Assembly: GCA_913060875.1 (NCBI GenBank) | Contig: CAJXSL010000016.1 | Span: 1 to 64,000 of the forward strand | Length of the DNA stretch: 64,000 nucleotides | Origin: an uncultured Desulfobacteraceae bacterium | GTDB taxonomy: Bacteria; Desulfobacterota; Desulfobacteria; Desulfobacterales; UBA5852 | Direction of reading: 5' to 3' | Shown: positions 32,993 to 41,217 of the stretch, in pieces | Layout: every line of letters starts with the position of its first letter | How positions within the stretch are numbered: the stretch's first letter is position 1 | Position numbers and translations under genes: made by a program | Notes under the pieces: generated by a model | Databases searched by the model: none | Seen by the model: the letters and a program-made list of their open reading frames with translations, nothing else | What the model was told of the DNA's origin: nothing

Positions 32993-33136
32993 AGAAGCCA
33001 TCTCAAAATTAGGGTTTTCGTTCGAGATCAAGGCGTGGCCGAGTATCAATCCGCAGGCATACTATAGTATGTCGAGGACTTGAGACGAGGACACAACGCC
33101 GATATCGGGCGAAAAAACTTTTTTGCGATAGCTTCT
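32993..33136. repeat. LPR copy D
   Basis: Outer arms beginning AGAAGCCATCTCAAAA (32993) pair imperfectly with the right end (to 33136). The core GAGATCAAGGCGTGG and ACAACGCCGATATCGGGCG is present. The tip is CATACTATAGTATG instead of the GGCGTAC type. The arms closely resemble those of copy G at 51.3 kb. Confidence 0.6.
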
Positions 33137-33194
33137 CCTAAGGTTTCCGCCTTTTCTTGCACTTGGAAGAAAAGATGGCCCCGTTGAACGCATT

Positions 33195-33280
33195 AGATTG
33201 GTGATTCCGGAGTTGATCCGGGATTTCCAACCATTGGGCATCAATCGATTCCGGCCTCCACCGGAATGACGTATAAACGC
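33195..33280. repeat. Paired CCGGAATGAC-type repeats
   Basis: GATTCCGGAGTTGATCCGG and GATTCCGGCCTCCACCGGAA occur in tandem and end in TGACG, like the units at 13001-13078 and 52741-52815. Together with LPR copy D they fill the space 32943-33290, in which I see no gene. Confidence 0.5.
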
Positions 33281-33290
33281 ACAATTTGGT

Positions 33291-33893
33291 TTATTGCCGG
33301 TTCAGGTTCTCGCGAGTGATGACCCGTTCAATGAACTCCCGGTGGCTGCCGAAGGCCACGGGCGGCAAATCGCCAACGCCAAACCAGTTTGCCGCCATGG
33401 CATCGTCTCCGGGATGGATCTGCCGGCTCAAGGGCTGCACCCGGTAGCCCGCCACCAGGACGGTGTGGTAAAGCCGGTTGGGGGCCGCCTTGAGGCCGAT
33501 CAGCCCGGTCACCTCGCCACGGAGCCCGGTTTCTTCCGCCAATTCCCGCAAGGCGGCCGCTTCCGGTGTTTCGCCCAGTTCCATGAAGCCGCCCGGCAGG
33601 CACCATTCCCCCCGACAGGGGGCGACATTGCGCTGGACCAGAAGAATCCTCCCGCGGGGATCGGTGGCCACCGCACAGACCGCCGGTACGGGGTTGTCAT
33701 ACAGCGGCAGGTCACAGTTCCCACAATAGCGGCGGACCATGCCCTCCCATTCCCGGAAGGCCGTGGGCTGCCCGCAAAAAGGGCAGAAGGCCTTTTCCGC
33801 CAGGGGCGGGCAGGGGGGCTCTCCGGCGTGATGGTCGTCCTTAATCGTCGAAGTCTCCTTCCGGCCCCTTGTCACTGTCAATGGATGCCGCAC
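33291..33893 (-). CDS. NUDIX hydrolase with N-terminal zinc ribbon
   Basis: This protein of up to 200 residues has a zinc ribbon (FCPFCGQPTAF and RYCGNCDLP) and a NUDIX domain whose box reads GGFMELGETPEAAALRELAE followed by ETGL. It hydrolyses a nucleoside diphosphate linked to another group. It lacks the NADH-pyrophosphatase tail motif as far as I can see, so the substrate is open. The start is unclear. The ATG at 33893 lies 53 bases inside the upstream aldolase gene. An AAGGAG sits nine bases before an in-frame ATT that overlaps the aldolase stop codon. It follows the aldolase and is probably co-transcribed. Confidence 0.82.
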   Translation of the reverse strand: MRHPLTVTRGRKETSTIKDDHHAGEPPCPPLAEKAFCPFCGQPTAFREWEGMVRRYCGNCDLPLYDNPVPAVCAVATDPRGRILLVQRNVAPCRGEWCLPGGFMELGETPEAAALRELAEETGLRGEVTGLIGLKAAPNRLYHTVLVAGYRVQPLSRQIHPGDDAMAANWFGVGDLPPVAFGSHREFIERVITRENLNRQ

Positions 33894-35136
33894 GCTCCCT
33901 TATTTTGGTCTCGGTCCAGTCTTCCGGCGCTTCAATCTGCCCGGCGTTCGGTCCCGGATCGTAGCCGTTGGCTTCGCGGATGGCTTCGATGGCCAGAGGG
34001 GCGGTGTCCGCCGCGTTGAACACGTTTACGAGCATATTGTAGACAAAATCCCTGACGCGATTGACCATGCGATCACGGATCGCCTGGGGCTGGCCAAGGA
34101 GTTGGTTTTCAAAGGGCCGGTTCAGTTTTTTGTAGTTGCCGGCGCTCCATCCCTGTTCCTTGGCATAGGCCACCATACGCTGCCAGTTTTCGTCCAAGAC
34201 GCCTTCGTCCGGGCGTTTGATAAATTGCCCGTCATCGTCCAGGATGGCGTTGCCGTAGTCGTTCACCTCCAGCCCCCAGGAGATCATCTGCAGAGCCGTG
34301 GCCACATTGGCTTTGGTCGTACGGGTGCGGGCGGCAATTTCCCGCAGGCGGTCCGAATTGTTGCCGGACGTGCCGTGCTGCGCCCCGGAAACATTGTAGG
34401 GGCTCAGGGCGTCGTGGATGTCATGGGTCAGATCCACCTGGATTCCCTGGCCGCTGGCTTCGATACCGTGGGTGGTGCCGTTGTTCAGGGCGATCCAGTT
34501 GGGGTAGATCTCGTGGGCGTTAAGGCCGCGAATCAGAAACAGGGCCTCGTCGGCTGACGAAAGCCCCTGGGTCCCTTTGATCTCGCCCACCTCGGTTTCC
34601 AGACCGGCCCATGCCGGGACGCAGGGATTCAGTGCGATGTTGGCCAGAAGGTTGAGGTCGTCGGGCATGTGGGAGGCATCGATGGCGATGGAGGTCATGC
34701 CCGCTTCGAAAACGGTGGGGATTTCGATTTTGGCCGGTTCGATGTCGCTTTCTTTCTTGATGCCGTAATGGTCGGCATGAATGGCCACGGGAATGGTGAT
34801 GCCCAACTCGTTGCAGGCCGCATTCACCTGGCGGGCGATATTCCAGTAATTGACGGCGCAGTAAGCATTGGCGCCTCCCTCGGAGCGGGCGATTTCAATG
34901 ATCAGGCAGGCGTTGGCCTGCTGGGCGGCCAGCAGGGCGCCCCGGATGACAAAATTGCTGCGGCCGTTGGCGGCCATGGCAATGGCTTTGCCTTTGGCCA
35001 GCATGGCTTTGTCGATATATTTGCCGCTCACGATGAGCGCGCGTGATTCCGGGAACAGCTTTTGGATATTGGGTGGCCGACCGATTCTGAGGGCTTCCTG
35101 ATAAATAGGGGATTCGATGGAAAGTGGTGCCGCCAT
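33841..35136 (-). CDS. fba: Class II fructose-bisphosphate aldolase
   Basis: The zinc enzyme cleaves fructose 1,6-bisphosphate to glyceraldehyde 3-phosphate and dihydroxyacetone phosphate in glycolysis or runs in reverse. The 431 residues are longer than the short class II forms. Metal-site sequence is VAIHADHYGIKK, with ETEVGEIKGTQGL, NGTTHGIEASGQGIQVDLTH and GAQHGTSGNNSDRL further on. AAAGGAGG lies just before the ATG of MAAPLSIESPIY, which fixes the start; an in-frame upstream extension is not family-like. Tagatose-bisphosphate specificity cannot be excluded. It leads a two-gene unit with the NUDIX gene. Confidence 0.82.
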   Translation of the reverse strand: MAAPLSIESPIYQEALRIGRPPNIQKLFPESRALIVSGKYIDKAMLAKGKAIAMAANGRSNFVIRGALLAAQQANACLIIEIARSEGGANAYCAVNYWNIARQVNAACNELGITIPVAIHADHYGIKKESDIEPAKIEIPTVFEAGMTSIAIDASHMPDDLNLLANIALNPCVPAWAGLETEVGEIKGTQGLSSADEALFLIRGLNAHEIYPNWIALNNGTTHGIEASGQGIQVDLTHDIHDALSPYNVSGAQHGTSGNNSDRLREIAARTRTTKANVATALQMISWGLEVNDYGNAILDDDGQFIKRPDEGVLDENWQRMVAYAKEQGWSAGNYKKLNRPFENQLLGQPQAIRDRMVNRVRDFVYNMLVNVFNAADTAPLAIEAIREANGYDPGPNAGQIEAPEDWTETKIRERAASIDSDKGPEGDFDD

Positions 35137-35548
35137 ATCTGCCTCCTTTATGGTGATATTCCTCGGGATGGTGATGTTGCAGTGCCGTGCCCGGGGGCAA
35201 CCGGTTTCGATGGAAAGCGGCGGATCACCCCGGGCGCCGGAAGACGAAACGGGGTAGGGCCACGGCGGGCCCGCCGAATAGACGGCGCCGTTTCCCACGG
35301 GTTTGTTGAAGTTGTGCCAACGTTCGTCCCGGCAGCGGTTACGGTGATTGAATACAAAATTATACGTGCCGCCGCCCGACGCGCTATGACGAGCCTATCC
35401 TATGGGATGGGAGCGGCATAATCAAGTCTGTTTCGCAGTGGTCCGGACGAAATTCATGCGGGTCAGGAAGCATTTTGCCCTCTATGGGGCCGGATGTGTT
35501 ATAACCATCGTCGGATAGACTCCCAACCATGAAAACAGGAGATCACTG
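35137..35548. other. Divergent spacer between fba and the SDR gene, with a candidate fba promoter
   Basis: On the minus strand TTGATT (35425-35420) is followed after 17 bp by TAGGAT (35402-35397), a possible promoter for fba with a leader of about 250 bases. No leader peptide or terminator stands out. On the plus side GAAAACAGGAGATC precedes the SDR start. Confidence 0.4.
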
Positions 35549-36295
35549 ATGGCCTCCGGACGGCTCGATGGCAAAGTGGCGCTGGTGACAGGGGGATCCC
35601 GTGGCATCGGCCGGGCGATTGCGGTCGCCCTGGCGGCCGAAGGGGCTGCCGTTGTGGTCAACTGGGTTGCGGACCAGGCTGCTGCCCGGGAGGTGGTGGC
35701 GATGATTCAGGACGGCGGTGGACGGGCGCTGGCGCTCAAGGCCGATGTGTCGGCGGCCGACGATGTGGCCGCCCTTTTTGAAACCACCGCGGCCCGGTTT
35801 GGCCCGCTCGACATTCTGGTCAACAATGCCGGCCTGGCCCGCTACGGTCCCATCGGAGAATACGACGAAGCGGATTTCGACCGGCTTTTCGCGGTCAATG
35901 TCAAAGGAACGTTCCTGACCTGCCGGGAGGCGTCCCGGCGACTGGCCGATGGGGGGACGATCGTCAATATTACCTCGACGGTGACCCGCGTGATGCTGCC
36001 CCGCTACGGGGTGTATGCCGCCACCAAGGCGGCCGTGGAACAACTGACACGGGTGCTCTCCCAGGAGTTGGGGGCACGGCAGATCACGGTCAATGCCGTA
36101 GCGCCGGGGCCCACCGATACGGTGTTGTTTCGCCGGGGTAAAACCGAGGCCCAGGTGGCCGCCATGGCGCAGGGCGCGGCCCTGGGACGACTGGGGCTTC
36201 CGGAAGATATCGCCGATGTGGTGGTTTTCCTGGCCACGCCGGCGGCGCGCTGGATATCGGGCCAGTGTCTGCCGGTCAACGGTGGGTTTGCCTGA
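35549..36295 (+). CDS. Short-chain dehydrogenase/reductase (FabG-like)
   Basis: This 248-residue Rossmann oxidoreductase shows [15 protein letters not shown] (nucleotide site), NNAGLARYG, the catalytic Ser region ([10 protein letters not shown]) and [14 protein letters not shown] (YxxxK), and ends near [13 protein letters not shown]. Residues after the second strand (NWVADQ) do not clearly tell NADH from NADPH. FabG-type 3-oxoacyl reductases and many sugar-alcohol dehydrogenases share this form. The next gene encodes a class II aldolase, so a role in a sugar pathway is possible. AGGAGATC precedes the ATG. Confidence 0.85.
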   Translation: MASGRLDGKVALVTGGSRGIGRAIAVALAAEGAAVVVNWVADQAAAREVVAMIQDGGGRALALKADVSAADDVAALFETTAARFGPLDILVNNAGLARYGPIGEYDEADFDRLFAVNVKGTFLTCREASRRLADGGTIVNITSTVTRVMLPRYGVYAATKAAVEQLTRVLSQELGARQITVNAVAPGPTDTVLFRRGKTEAQVAAMAQGAALGRLGLPEDIADVVVFLATPAARWISGQCLPVNGGFA

Positions 36296-36363
36296 TATAT
36301 AAACATAAATTTATTGTGTAGATAAAATTTCATGAAATATTCGGGTTAACTGAGGAGATGCAT

Positions 36364-37026
36364 ATGCTATTGGAAACGGAACGCCAGGCGGTGGTCCGGT
36401 ACGGACAGGCCATGCTGCGGGCCAACCTGACCACCGGGACCGGCGGGAATTTGAGCTGTGTCCAGCGGGAGCGTGGCTGGGTGGCCATCAGCCCCAGCGG
36501 CGTGCCCTATGACGAATTAAAGCCCCGGGATGTCGTCGTGGTCGACCTGGAGGGCCGCAAGGTGGAGGGGGATCTAAAACCTTCCAGCGAAATCGGTTTT
36601 CACCTGGCCCTCTACCGGCACCGCCGTGACATCGGGGCGGTGGTCCATACCCATTCGGTCTACGCCACCACCCTGGCTTGCCTGCACTGGGAAATTCCCG
36701 CGGTGCATTACCTGGTTGGGTTTGCCGGGCCCAAGGTGCCGGTGGCGCCCTATGCCACCTACGGGACGGAGGATCTGGCCCGCAATGTGTGGCAGACCAT
36801 GGGCACGGACTATCAGGCGGTTTTGCTGGCGAATCACGGCCTCGTTGCCGTGGGCGCCAACTTACCGAAAGCCCTGGATACGGCCGAAGAGATCGAGTTC
36901 GTGGCCCGTGTTTTCTGCCAGACCAAATCCATTGGCGATCCGGTCTGCCTGGATGATGCGGAAATGGAACGCGTGATGGAGAAATTCAAAAGCTACGGCC
37001 GGCAGGACGGGGCACCGGAAGGTTGA
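36364..37026 (+). CDS. Class II aldolase/adducin family protein (L-fuculose-phosphate aldolase-like)
   Basis: This zinc-dependent aldolase of about 220 residues carries the family segments TTGTGGNLSCVQRERGWVAI, ISPSGVPYDEL and the metal histidines in VVHTHSVYATTLACL. VLLANHGLVAVGANL is the later zinc His. It cleaves a ketose or methylpentulose phosphate to dihydroxyacetone phosphate and an aldehyde, or acts on a methylthioribulose-like substrate. The start is the ATG at 36364, because GAGGAG lies seven bases before it, whereas it touches the ATG at 36358. The SDR gene 62 bases upstream is a likely partner. Confidence 0.82.
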   Translation: MLLETERQAVVRYGQAMLRANLTTGTGGNLSCVQRERGWVAISPSGVPYDELKPRDVVVVDLEGRKVEGDLKPSSEIGFHLALYRHRRDIGAVVHTHSVYATTLACLHWEIPAVHYLVGFAGPKVPVAPYATYGTEDLARNVWQTMGTDYQAVLLANHGLVAVGANLPKALDTAEEIEFVARVFCQTKSIGDPVCLDDAEMERVMEKFKSYGRQDGAPEG

Positions 37027-37098
37027 CGGCATTTTGCTCTGGTGGCGGCATTGGATCGGTTGGCCAATCCGGGTTATTTAAAGGAAACCCTTTATTCA

Positions 37099-37120
37099 TT
37101 TTCTTTCACGTGAAAGAAAA
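37099..37120. repeat. 22-bp perfect palindrome centred on CACGTG
   Basis: TTTTCTTTCAC and its exact complement form the palindrome, identical to the inner part of 3140-3165. The pair of copies marks a dispersed intergenic element. Confidence 0.6.
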
Positions 37121-37204
37121 CGAATCAAAAGAAAACGCCCGTGCCCCGCTTAACCCTGCGCGTCGTCGGTGCGAACGGAGCACGCGGAAACTCACCTGCC
37201 TATG

Positions 37205-37270
37205 GGCAGGTTCAGACAGTCCGCGTGCTTTATTCCGTTCACTCCGGCGATGCTCGGCGCGGGACAATGG
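37205..37270. repeat. Dispersed GC-rich intergenic repeat, copy 2
   Basis: This matches bases 1-75 closely (TTCAGACAGTCCGCG, GATGCTCGGCGCGGGACAAT). With the CACGTG palindrome it fills most of the gene-free space 37027-37424. Confidence 0.6.
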
Positions 37271-37424
37271 GGATACCAAAAGCTAAACGACTTAATTCAG
37301 GCCCTGTCGAGAAGTCTATCTGAGGCCTTTGATGAGCCATACTAATGGTTGGAATTGTGTGGCCTTATATGGGCCTGGAAAGGTGCTGCCCAGCGCTTGG
37401 GCGGAATGGGGGGAGGGATAACGT

Positions 37425-38105
37425 ATGACGATGCAACGTGTTAGAATACCGATCGAAAGGCGGCGGTTTGTGGAAGGCTGCCTCGATATACCGGCACAGT
37501 ATGCCGGTTCCCGCCGCACAGGGGTCATCATGGCCCATGGCGCGGCCAACGACATGCATGAGCCCTTGCTCAAGCACCTGGCCGCCGGGCTCTGCCGGGC
37601 CGGCTGCCTGGCCATGCGTTTCAACTTCCCTTACCGGGTCGAGGGACGCAAGAATCCCGATTCCCAACGTGTGCTGGAACTGGCCTGGCTGGAAACCATC
37701 AACTGGCTGCGGACCCAAACGGATTTTCCCGTGGACCGTCTGGTGGCCGGGGGCAAATCCATGGGCGCACGCGTGGTGGCCCAGCTTGCCGGTGCCGGGC
37801 GGCTGAAGGCTGCGGGATTCGCGTTCTGGGGCTACCCCCTGCATCCCCCCGGACGCAAAAACCAGGTGCGGGACGCCCATCTCGACCCGATCCGGAAACC
37901 CATGCTGTTCGTCACCGGAACCCGAGATCCCTTCTGCGACTTAGAGCTGTTAGAGGGCGTTGTCGCGCGGCTGGGGAGCCGGGCCACCCTGGAGATCGTC
38001 GAAGACGGGGACCATTCCTTCCGGCTGTCCAAAACGTCCGATACCCCGCAACAGCAGGTCTATGATCATATCCTGGCGCGTACCATCGACTGGCTGGGGC
38101 TTTGA
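37425..38105 (+). CDS. Alpha/beta hydrolase, KANL3/Tex30-like
   Basis: This 226-residue cytoplasmic alpha/beta hydrolase shows VIMAHGAANDMHEPLLKHLA near the start (oxyanion region) and the nucleophile elbow GGKSMGARVVAQL. The acid is in FVTGTRDPFCDLELL and the catalytic His in VEDGDHSFRL. The NFPYRVEGRKNPD segment and the overall order are those of the KANL3/Tex30 group. Substrate is unknown. GGGGGAGGG stands before the ATG. It is a single gene between repeat-filled spacers. Confidence 0.8.
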   Translation: MTMQRVRIPIERRRFVEGCLDIPAQYAGSRRTGVIMAHGAANDMHEPLLKHLAAGLCRAGCLAMRFNFPYRVEGRKNPDSQRVLELAWLETINWLRTQTDFPVDRLVAGGKSMGARVVAQLAGAGRLKAAGFAFWGYPLHPPGRKNQVRDAHLDPIRKPMLFVTGTRDPFCDLELLEGVVARLGSRATLEIVEDGDHSFRLSKTSDTPQQQVYDHILARTIDWLGL

Positions 38106-38200
38106 CCGTCTGCGCGCTAACCCGGATATTTCATGAAATATCCGGGCTGAAGCGTGGGATGAAGACAGCATCACGCTGTCAGGCCAGGCTTTCATGAAAT

Positions 38201-38228
38201 AAGCGCCAAGCTCAAAGCGTCAGGCTGA
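38201..38228. repeat. AGCTTG-type dispersed repeat, reverse orientation
   Basis: AAGCGCCAAGCTCAAAGCGT followed by CAGGCTGA is the reverse form of the unit at 3241-3277. Confidence 0.5.
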
Positions 38229-38276
38229 TTTGAACGCAAGCCCGGACGGGCGAAAATCGGTTGGCGTAAGCAAAAC

Positions 38277-38306
38277 AAAAGGCGGAGATCACGATCTCCG
38301 CCTTTC
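38277..38306 (-). terminator. Bidirectional terminator between the hydrolase and cytochrome genes
   Basis: AAAGGCGGAGATC and GATCTCCGCCTTT form a perfect stem with a very short loop, flanked by A-rich sequence on the left. It can end both the minus-strand cytochrome transcript and read-through from the plus-strand hydrolase gene. Confidence 0.8.
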
Positions 38307-38359
38307 GCATATCGGGGAGGGTGGTTGCCGGCCTCAGGCCGGCCGCCTGAAATGGAATT

Positions 38360-38857
38360 CTATTCGGCGGGATGGCATTCGATGCAGCCCACCGGACCGT
38401 TGCGCAGCTGGTCGGTGTCGCCCGCGATATTGGTGGTTTTGGTTTTGGCCCGGTTCTGGGCATTGATGTCGCGGTGACAGTCGCGGCACATCTTGTGATA
38501 GGCGTATTTATAGTAGCGGATGCCTTCCGCCGTATACTGGCCGTTTTTGACGGCATTTTCGGGGGCCGAGGTAAGATCATGGCAGCCCGAGGCCGTGCAG
38601 TTGTCCAGGATGGCATGGTACTCCCAGGTGTGGTGGCAGGTGTCGCAGGAGTAGGTCAAATGCCGTGAGTGGGGAAAAGCGACTGACGTGCGGGTTTGTT
38701 CAACGCCGTCGGGGGCGCCGATCTCAAACGCTCCGACCGGGAAGGACAGGGAGTCTTCCTCATCGATTTCTTCAATCCACGGGCCTGAGGCCATCAGGGT
38801 TCCACCCAGCAGAAAAAAAGTTGCGATGCACACGATGAACAATTTTTTGTTGACCAT
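38360..38857 (-). CDS. Exported tetrahaem c-type cytochrome (cytochrome c3-like)
   Basis: This 165-residue protein starts with a signal peptide (MVNKKLFIVCIATFFLLGG, cleavage near LMASG) and should be periplasmic. Four haem sites are visible: CDTCH, CTASGCH (CX4CH, as in some c3 haems), CRDCH and CIECH. His residues in FPHSRHLTYSCDTCHH and AYHKMC could be distal ligands. Class III cytochromes of this size carry electrons between periplasmic hydrogenases or formate dehydrogenases and membrane complexes in sulfate reducers. An acidic insert (EEIDEEDS) precedes the haem domain. GAGGGGAACGAG precedes the ATG. Confidence 0.88.
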   Translation of the reverse strand: MVNKKLFIVCIATFFLLGGTLMASGPWIEEIDEEDSLSFPVGAFEIGAPDGVEQTRTSVAFPHSRHLTYSCDTCHHTWEYHAILDNCTASGCHDLTSAPENAVKNGQYTAEGIRYYKYAYHKMCRDCHRDINAQNRAKTKTTNIAGDTDQLRNGPVGCIECHPAE

Positions 38858-39181
38858 CTCGTTCCCCTCTCTTCTATACGATTTTCAGGCTCGCAGGCAT
38901 TTCCCCGTAACCCGAATTGATGGCGGTTGCCAGAGAAATCAGGCGCGTCAGCCCAGGTTCTAAAACACATTCGGCATCGGGTCCAATTCCGCAGTGGCCT
39001 ATATCATAAAATCCGGAAAAAGTAATGGGGATATTGCAGAAATTGTGGAAAGCGGCAGTCCTGCCGGGGCATCCCACGGCCTATCGATCGCAGTGGACCA
39101 TGGTTGGTCGGCAAGTCACCTCTTGACCGACGGCCTCCCAATATTTTACACAGGCATGGGCCGCTTCGGCGATTGCCGTGA
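38858..39181. other. Spacer without a supported gene
   Basis: On the minus strand 38874-39077 is open and continues upstream in the same frame after one TAG (about 39079-39081), giving Cys-rich sequence such as CVKYWEAVGQEVTCRP and FCNIPITFSGFYDIGHCGIG. I cannot assign it to a family, and there is no clear start or ribosome-binding site. It could be a decayed gene or a chance frame. Confidence 0.3.
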
Positions 39182-40105
39182 ATGTCCGACACTTATACGC
39201 CCGGAAGCAGGCCCGATGGACCAAACGAAACCGACAGCCCCCATCTCCATCAAATCGCGGTAGCGATCATGACGCACGACGACAGTCCGGAAAAAGCCCC
39301 TGGGCCCCGTTATCTGGGCCGCGTTCTGGTGCAGCCCTATTCCCGCCCCCTTAAGCGCCGGGTGGCCGCCCTCATCAAGGCCTGTCGGGCTTTCGACCTG
39401 ACCGGTGCGCCGGCCATCCCCTATATTGCGGCCTGGCAGGACCATGCCAATATCTGGTATGAATTCGCGGGACGCCGGTTCCTGGACTTGTTCGGCGGAC
39501 CGGGCGAGCACCTGGCCGCCACCTTTCGTAGCCGGGTGGTGGACCAGCGGGTGTACAAATGCGTCGACGTGCATGCCGCCATCGAGCGCGAGGTCCGCAC
39601 CCAGGAGGAGTTGAAGCACGACCGCGACCATCTCCGCGAGGAGGGGATCATCCAGGGGGAAGTGGATGCGGTTTACAAGGTGGACGCCCCCGGCGAGGGG
39701 ATCACATGGCTCAAGGACCAGGCCGTGGTGGAGGTGTTCGAGGCGGACCGCCTGTGCCTGTCCATCGGCCATCTGACGGTGGTGACCAAGGAGATGCGCT
39801 CGGAGGAGGAACGGCTGGAAAAAGAGCGCCTGCAGGTGTCCCTGGAAATGGCCGGGGCCGTCTGCCATGAGTTGAACCAGCCTCTCCAGGGCATTACCAG
39901 CTATGCCGAAATCCTTGGTGAACATCTGGGGGCTGACAGCGGCCTGCATGGCCAGGTTCGGGGTATCCTGGATCTGACCGGGCGGATGGGGGTCATTACC
40001 CGTAAATTGATGCGCATTACCCGCTACGAAACCAAGGATTATGTTAAAGGGGTGCGCATTATCGATATCGACCGGGCGGCCGAGGAGGCCGCCAAGACCG
40101 AATAA
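39182..40105 (+). CDS. Histidine-kinase-like protein with a DHp domain but no ATPase domain
   Basis: The protein of up to 307 residues has an N-terminal region of unknown fold (PYIAAWQDHANIWYEFAGRRFLDLFG), then a PAS-like segment (GEVDAVYKVDAPGEGITWLKDQ). Charged helices and a histidine-phosphotransfer dimerisation helix with an H-box (AGAVCHELNQPLQGITSYAE) follow. The frame ends about 55 residues after the H-box, with no N, G1 or G2 boxes, so there is no HATPase_c domain. It could be phosphorylated by another kinase or act as a scaffold. Start uncertain: ATG at 39182 or, shorter, at 39269; neither has a good ribosome-binding site. The Cys-repeat protein follows 17 bases later. Confidence 0.68.
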   Translation: MSDTYTPGSRPDGPNETDSPHLHQIAVAIMTHDDSPEKAPGPRYLGRVLVQPYSRPLKRRVAALIKACRAFDLTGAPAIPYIAAWQDHANIWYEFAGRRFLDLFGGPGEHLAATFRSRVVDQRVYKCVDVHAAIEREVRTQEELKHDRDHLREEGIIQGEVDAVYKVDAPGEGITWLKDQAVVEVFEADRLCLSIGHLTVVTKEMRSEEERLEKERLQVSLEMAGAVCHELNQPLQGITSYAEILGEHLGADSGLHGQVRGILDLTGRMGVITRKLMRITRYETKDYVKGVRIIDIDRAAEEAAKTE

Positions 40106-40122
40106 AGGAGGCAACTGCGACG

Positions 40123-40470
40123 ATGAGCAGCGACGACATCATCTCCGATGAGGAATGGGAAAACCGGGAATTATGCAGCGACGGCAACTGTATCGGGGTG
40201 ATCGGGCCGGACGGGCTGTGCACGGAATGCGGCCGGCCGGGCAAACGCGGCCCGGTGGCGGCCCGCAAGGCCGACACCGCTTCCGAAGAACCGGCGGCCG
40301 AAGGGGACCGCGAAGCGCCGGCCACGGCCGACGCGGCATCATCCGATGAAACCCAGGCCGTTAGCGATGACGATGACTGGGCCAACCGCCGCCTGTGCCC
40401 GGACGGCAACTGCATCGGCGTCATCGGCCCGGACGGCAAGTGCAAGGAGTGTGGCCGCCCCGCAGAATAA
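40123..40470 (+). CDS. Small protein with two Cys4 (zinc-ribbon-like) repeats
   Basis: This 115-residue acidic protein has the same unit twice. Residues about 14-39 read NRELCSDGNCIGVIGPDGLC then TECGRP, and 86-112 read NRRLCPDGNCIGVIGPDGKC then KECGRP. Each unit is C-X4-C-X9-C-X2-C, suited to one zinc ion. The 45-residue linker is rich in Ala, Glu and Asp. I recall the CIGVIGPDGxCxxCGRP motif in uncharacterised Desulfobacterota proteins but know no function. AAAGGAGG precedes the ATG by about ten bases. It is in one unit with the DHp-domain protein upstream. Confidence 0.75.
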   Translation: MSSDDIISDEEWENRELCSDGNCIGVIGPDGLCTECGRPGKRGPVAARKADTASEEPAAEGDREAPATADAASSDETQAVSDDDDWANRRLCPDGNCIGVIGPDGKCKECGRPAE

Positions 40471-40531
40471 CAGGAAACCCATTTCCCCGGCACCGGCAGA
40501 CCACTTTTCATAAGTCTGATTTGGGCGGTGT

Positions 40532-40596
40532 CGCGATTTGTTCAAGATCAAGGCGTGCGAGCCCCGAGGAGCGAATCATAACGCCCATATAGAAAT
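40532..40596. repeat. Partial LPR copy E
   Basis: TTCAAGATCAAGGCGTGCGA and ATAACGCCCATAT match the two core segments, but the tip and right arm are missing. It lies directly before the complete copy F. Confidence 0.45.
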
Positions 40597-40623
40597 TAAA
40601 ATTTAAGCTGAAATCAATAATTA

Positions 40624-40746
40624 GAGGGGTTTGCAAATCGTTCAAGATCAAGGCGTGCAATTTCTGAGGAATGAGGCGTACTCATGTACGCCGCAGTGAC
40701 GAAGAAAGCCGCACAACACCGATATTGGGCGATTTGCAAACCCCTC
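40624..40746. repeat. LPR copy F
   Basis: Perfect 17-bp outer arms (GAGGGGTTTGCAAATCG at 40624-40640 and its complement at 40730-40746) enclose the core CAAGATCAAGGCG, middle arms TTTCT/AGAAA, tip GGCGTAC/GTACGCC and ACACCGATATTGGGCG. Copies E and F fill the space 40471-40842 before the tRNA genes. Confidence 0.75.
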
Positions 40747-40842
40747 AAATTGGGGCTTGAAATTTGAGGGGAGTCTTGCTAAAGCACGCTTCACCGTTCG
40801 CTTGGTGTCTAACCGTGTGGATGGGTAAAATTCGCAGGACAT

Positions 40843-40927
40843 GGTGGGGTTCCCGAGTGGTCAAAGGGAGCAGACTGTAAATCTGCCGGCAAAGCCTTCG
40901 GAGGTTCAAATCCTCCCCCCACCACCA
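40843..40927 (+). tRNA. tRNA-Tyr (GTA)
   Basis: This type II tRNA of 85 nt includes the encoded CCA (40925-40927). The acceptor GGTGGGG pairs with CCCCACC. The anticodon loop CTGTAAA gives anticodon GTA at 40877-40879. A long variable arm (CGGCAAAGCCTTCG region) and the T-arm GGAGGTTCAAATCCTCC follow. It reads Tyr codons. Confidence 0.97.
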
Positions 40928-40940
40928 CAATTGCCATTGC

Positions 40941-41018
40941 GTCCCCATCGTCTAGCCCGGTCCAGGACACCGGCCTTTCACGCCGGCGACAGGGGTTCGA
41001 ATCCCCTTGGGGACGCCA
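40941..41018 (+). tRNA. tRNA-Glu (TTC)
   Basis: This 78-nt tRNA includes the encoded CCA. The acceptor GTCCCCA pairs with TGGGGAC. The anticodon stem CCGGC/GCCGG encloses loop CTTTCAC with anticodon TTC at 40977-40979. The T-arm is AGGGGTTCGAATCCCCT. It lies 13 bases after tRNA-Tyr and shares its transcript. Confidence 0.97.
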
Positions 41019-41030
41019 CCAGTAATATCA

Positions 41031-41060
41031 AGGGCTTACGAATGAACGTAAGCCCTTTTT
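41031..41060 (+). terminator. Terminator of the tRNA-Tyr/tRNA-Glu transcript
   Basis: AGGGCTTACG (41031-41040) pairs perfectly with CGTAAGCCCT (41047-41056) and is followed by a T-run. Confidence 0.85.
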
Positions 41061-41217
41061 ATATTTCTTATTTTTAGGGCTCCCTCCACTATTCCCGCCG
41101 TTTGGAACCTGGCACTTTTCGCGGTATTGTTCGAAGCTTACTGATTCTTCCAAGCATCGTGGCGGATTATATTCCCTGTAAAAGCTACAGTATACAAATC
41201 CAAATTATTTAAAAGCA

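Noticed and set aside
38874-39181. Cys-rich minus-strand frame broken by one TAG upstream of the tetrahaem cytochrome gene
   Set aside because: It could be a decayed gene or even a pyrrolysine read-through, but no start, ribosome-binding site or family could be identified and no pylT or pylS is in view.
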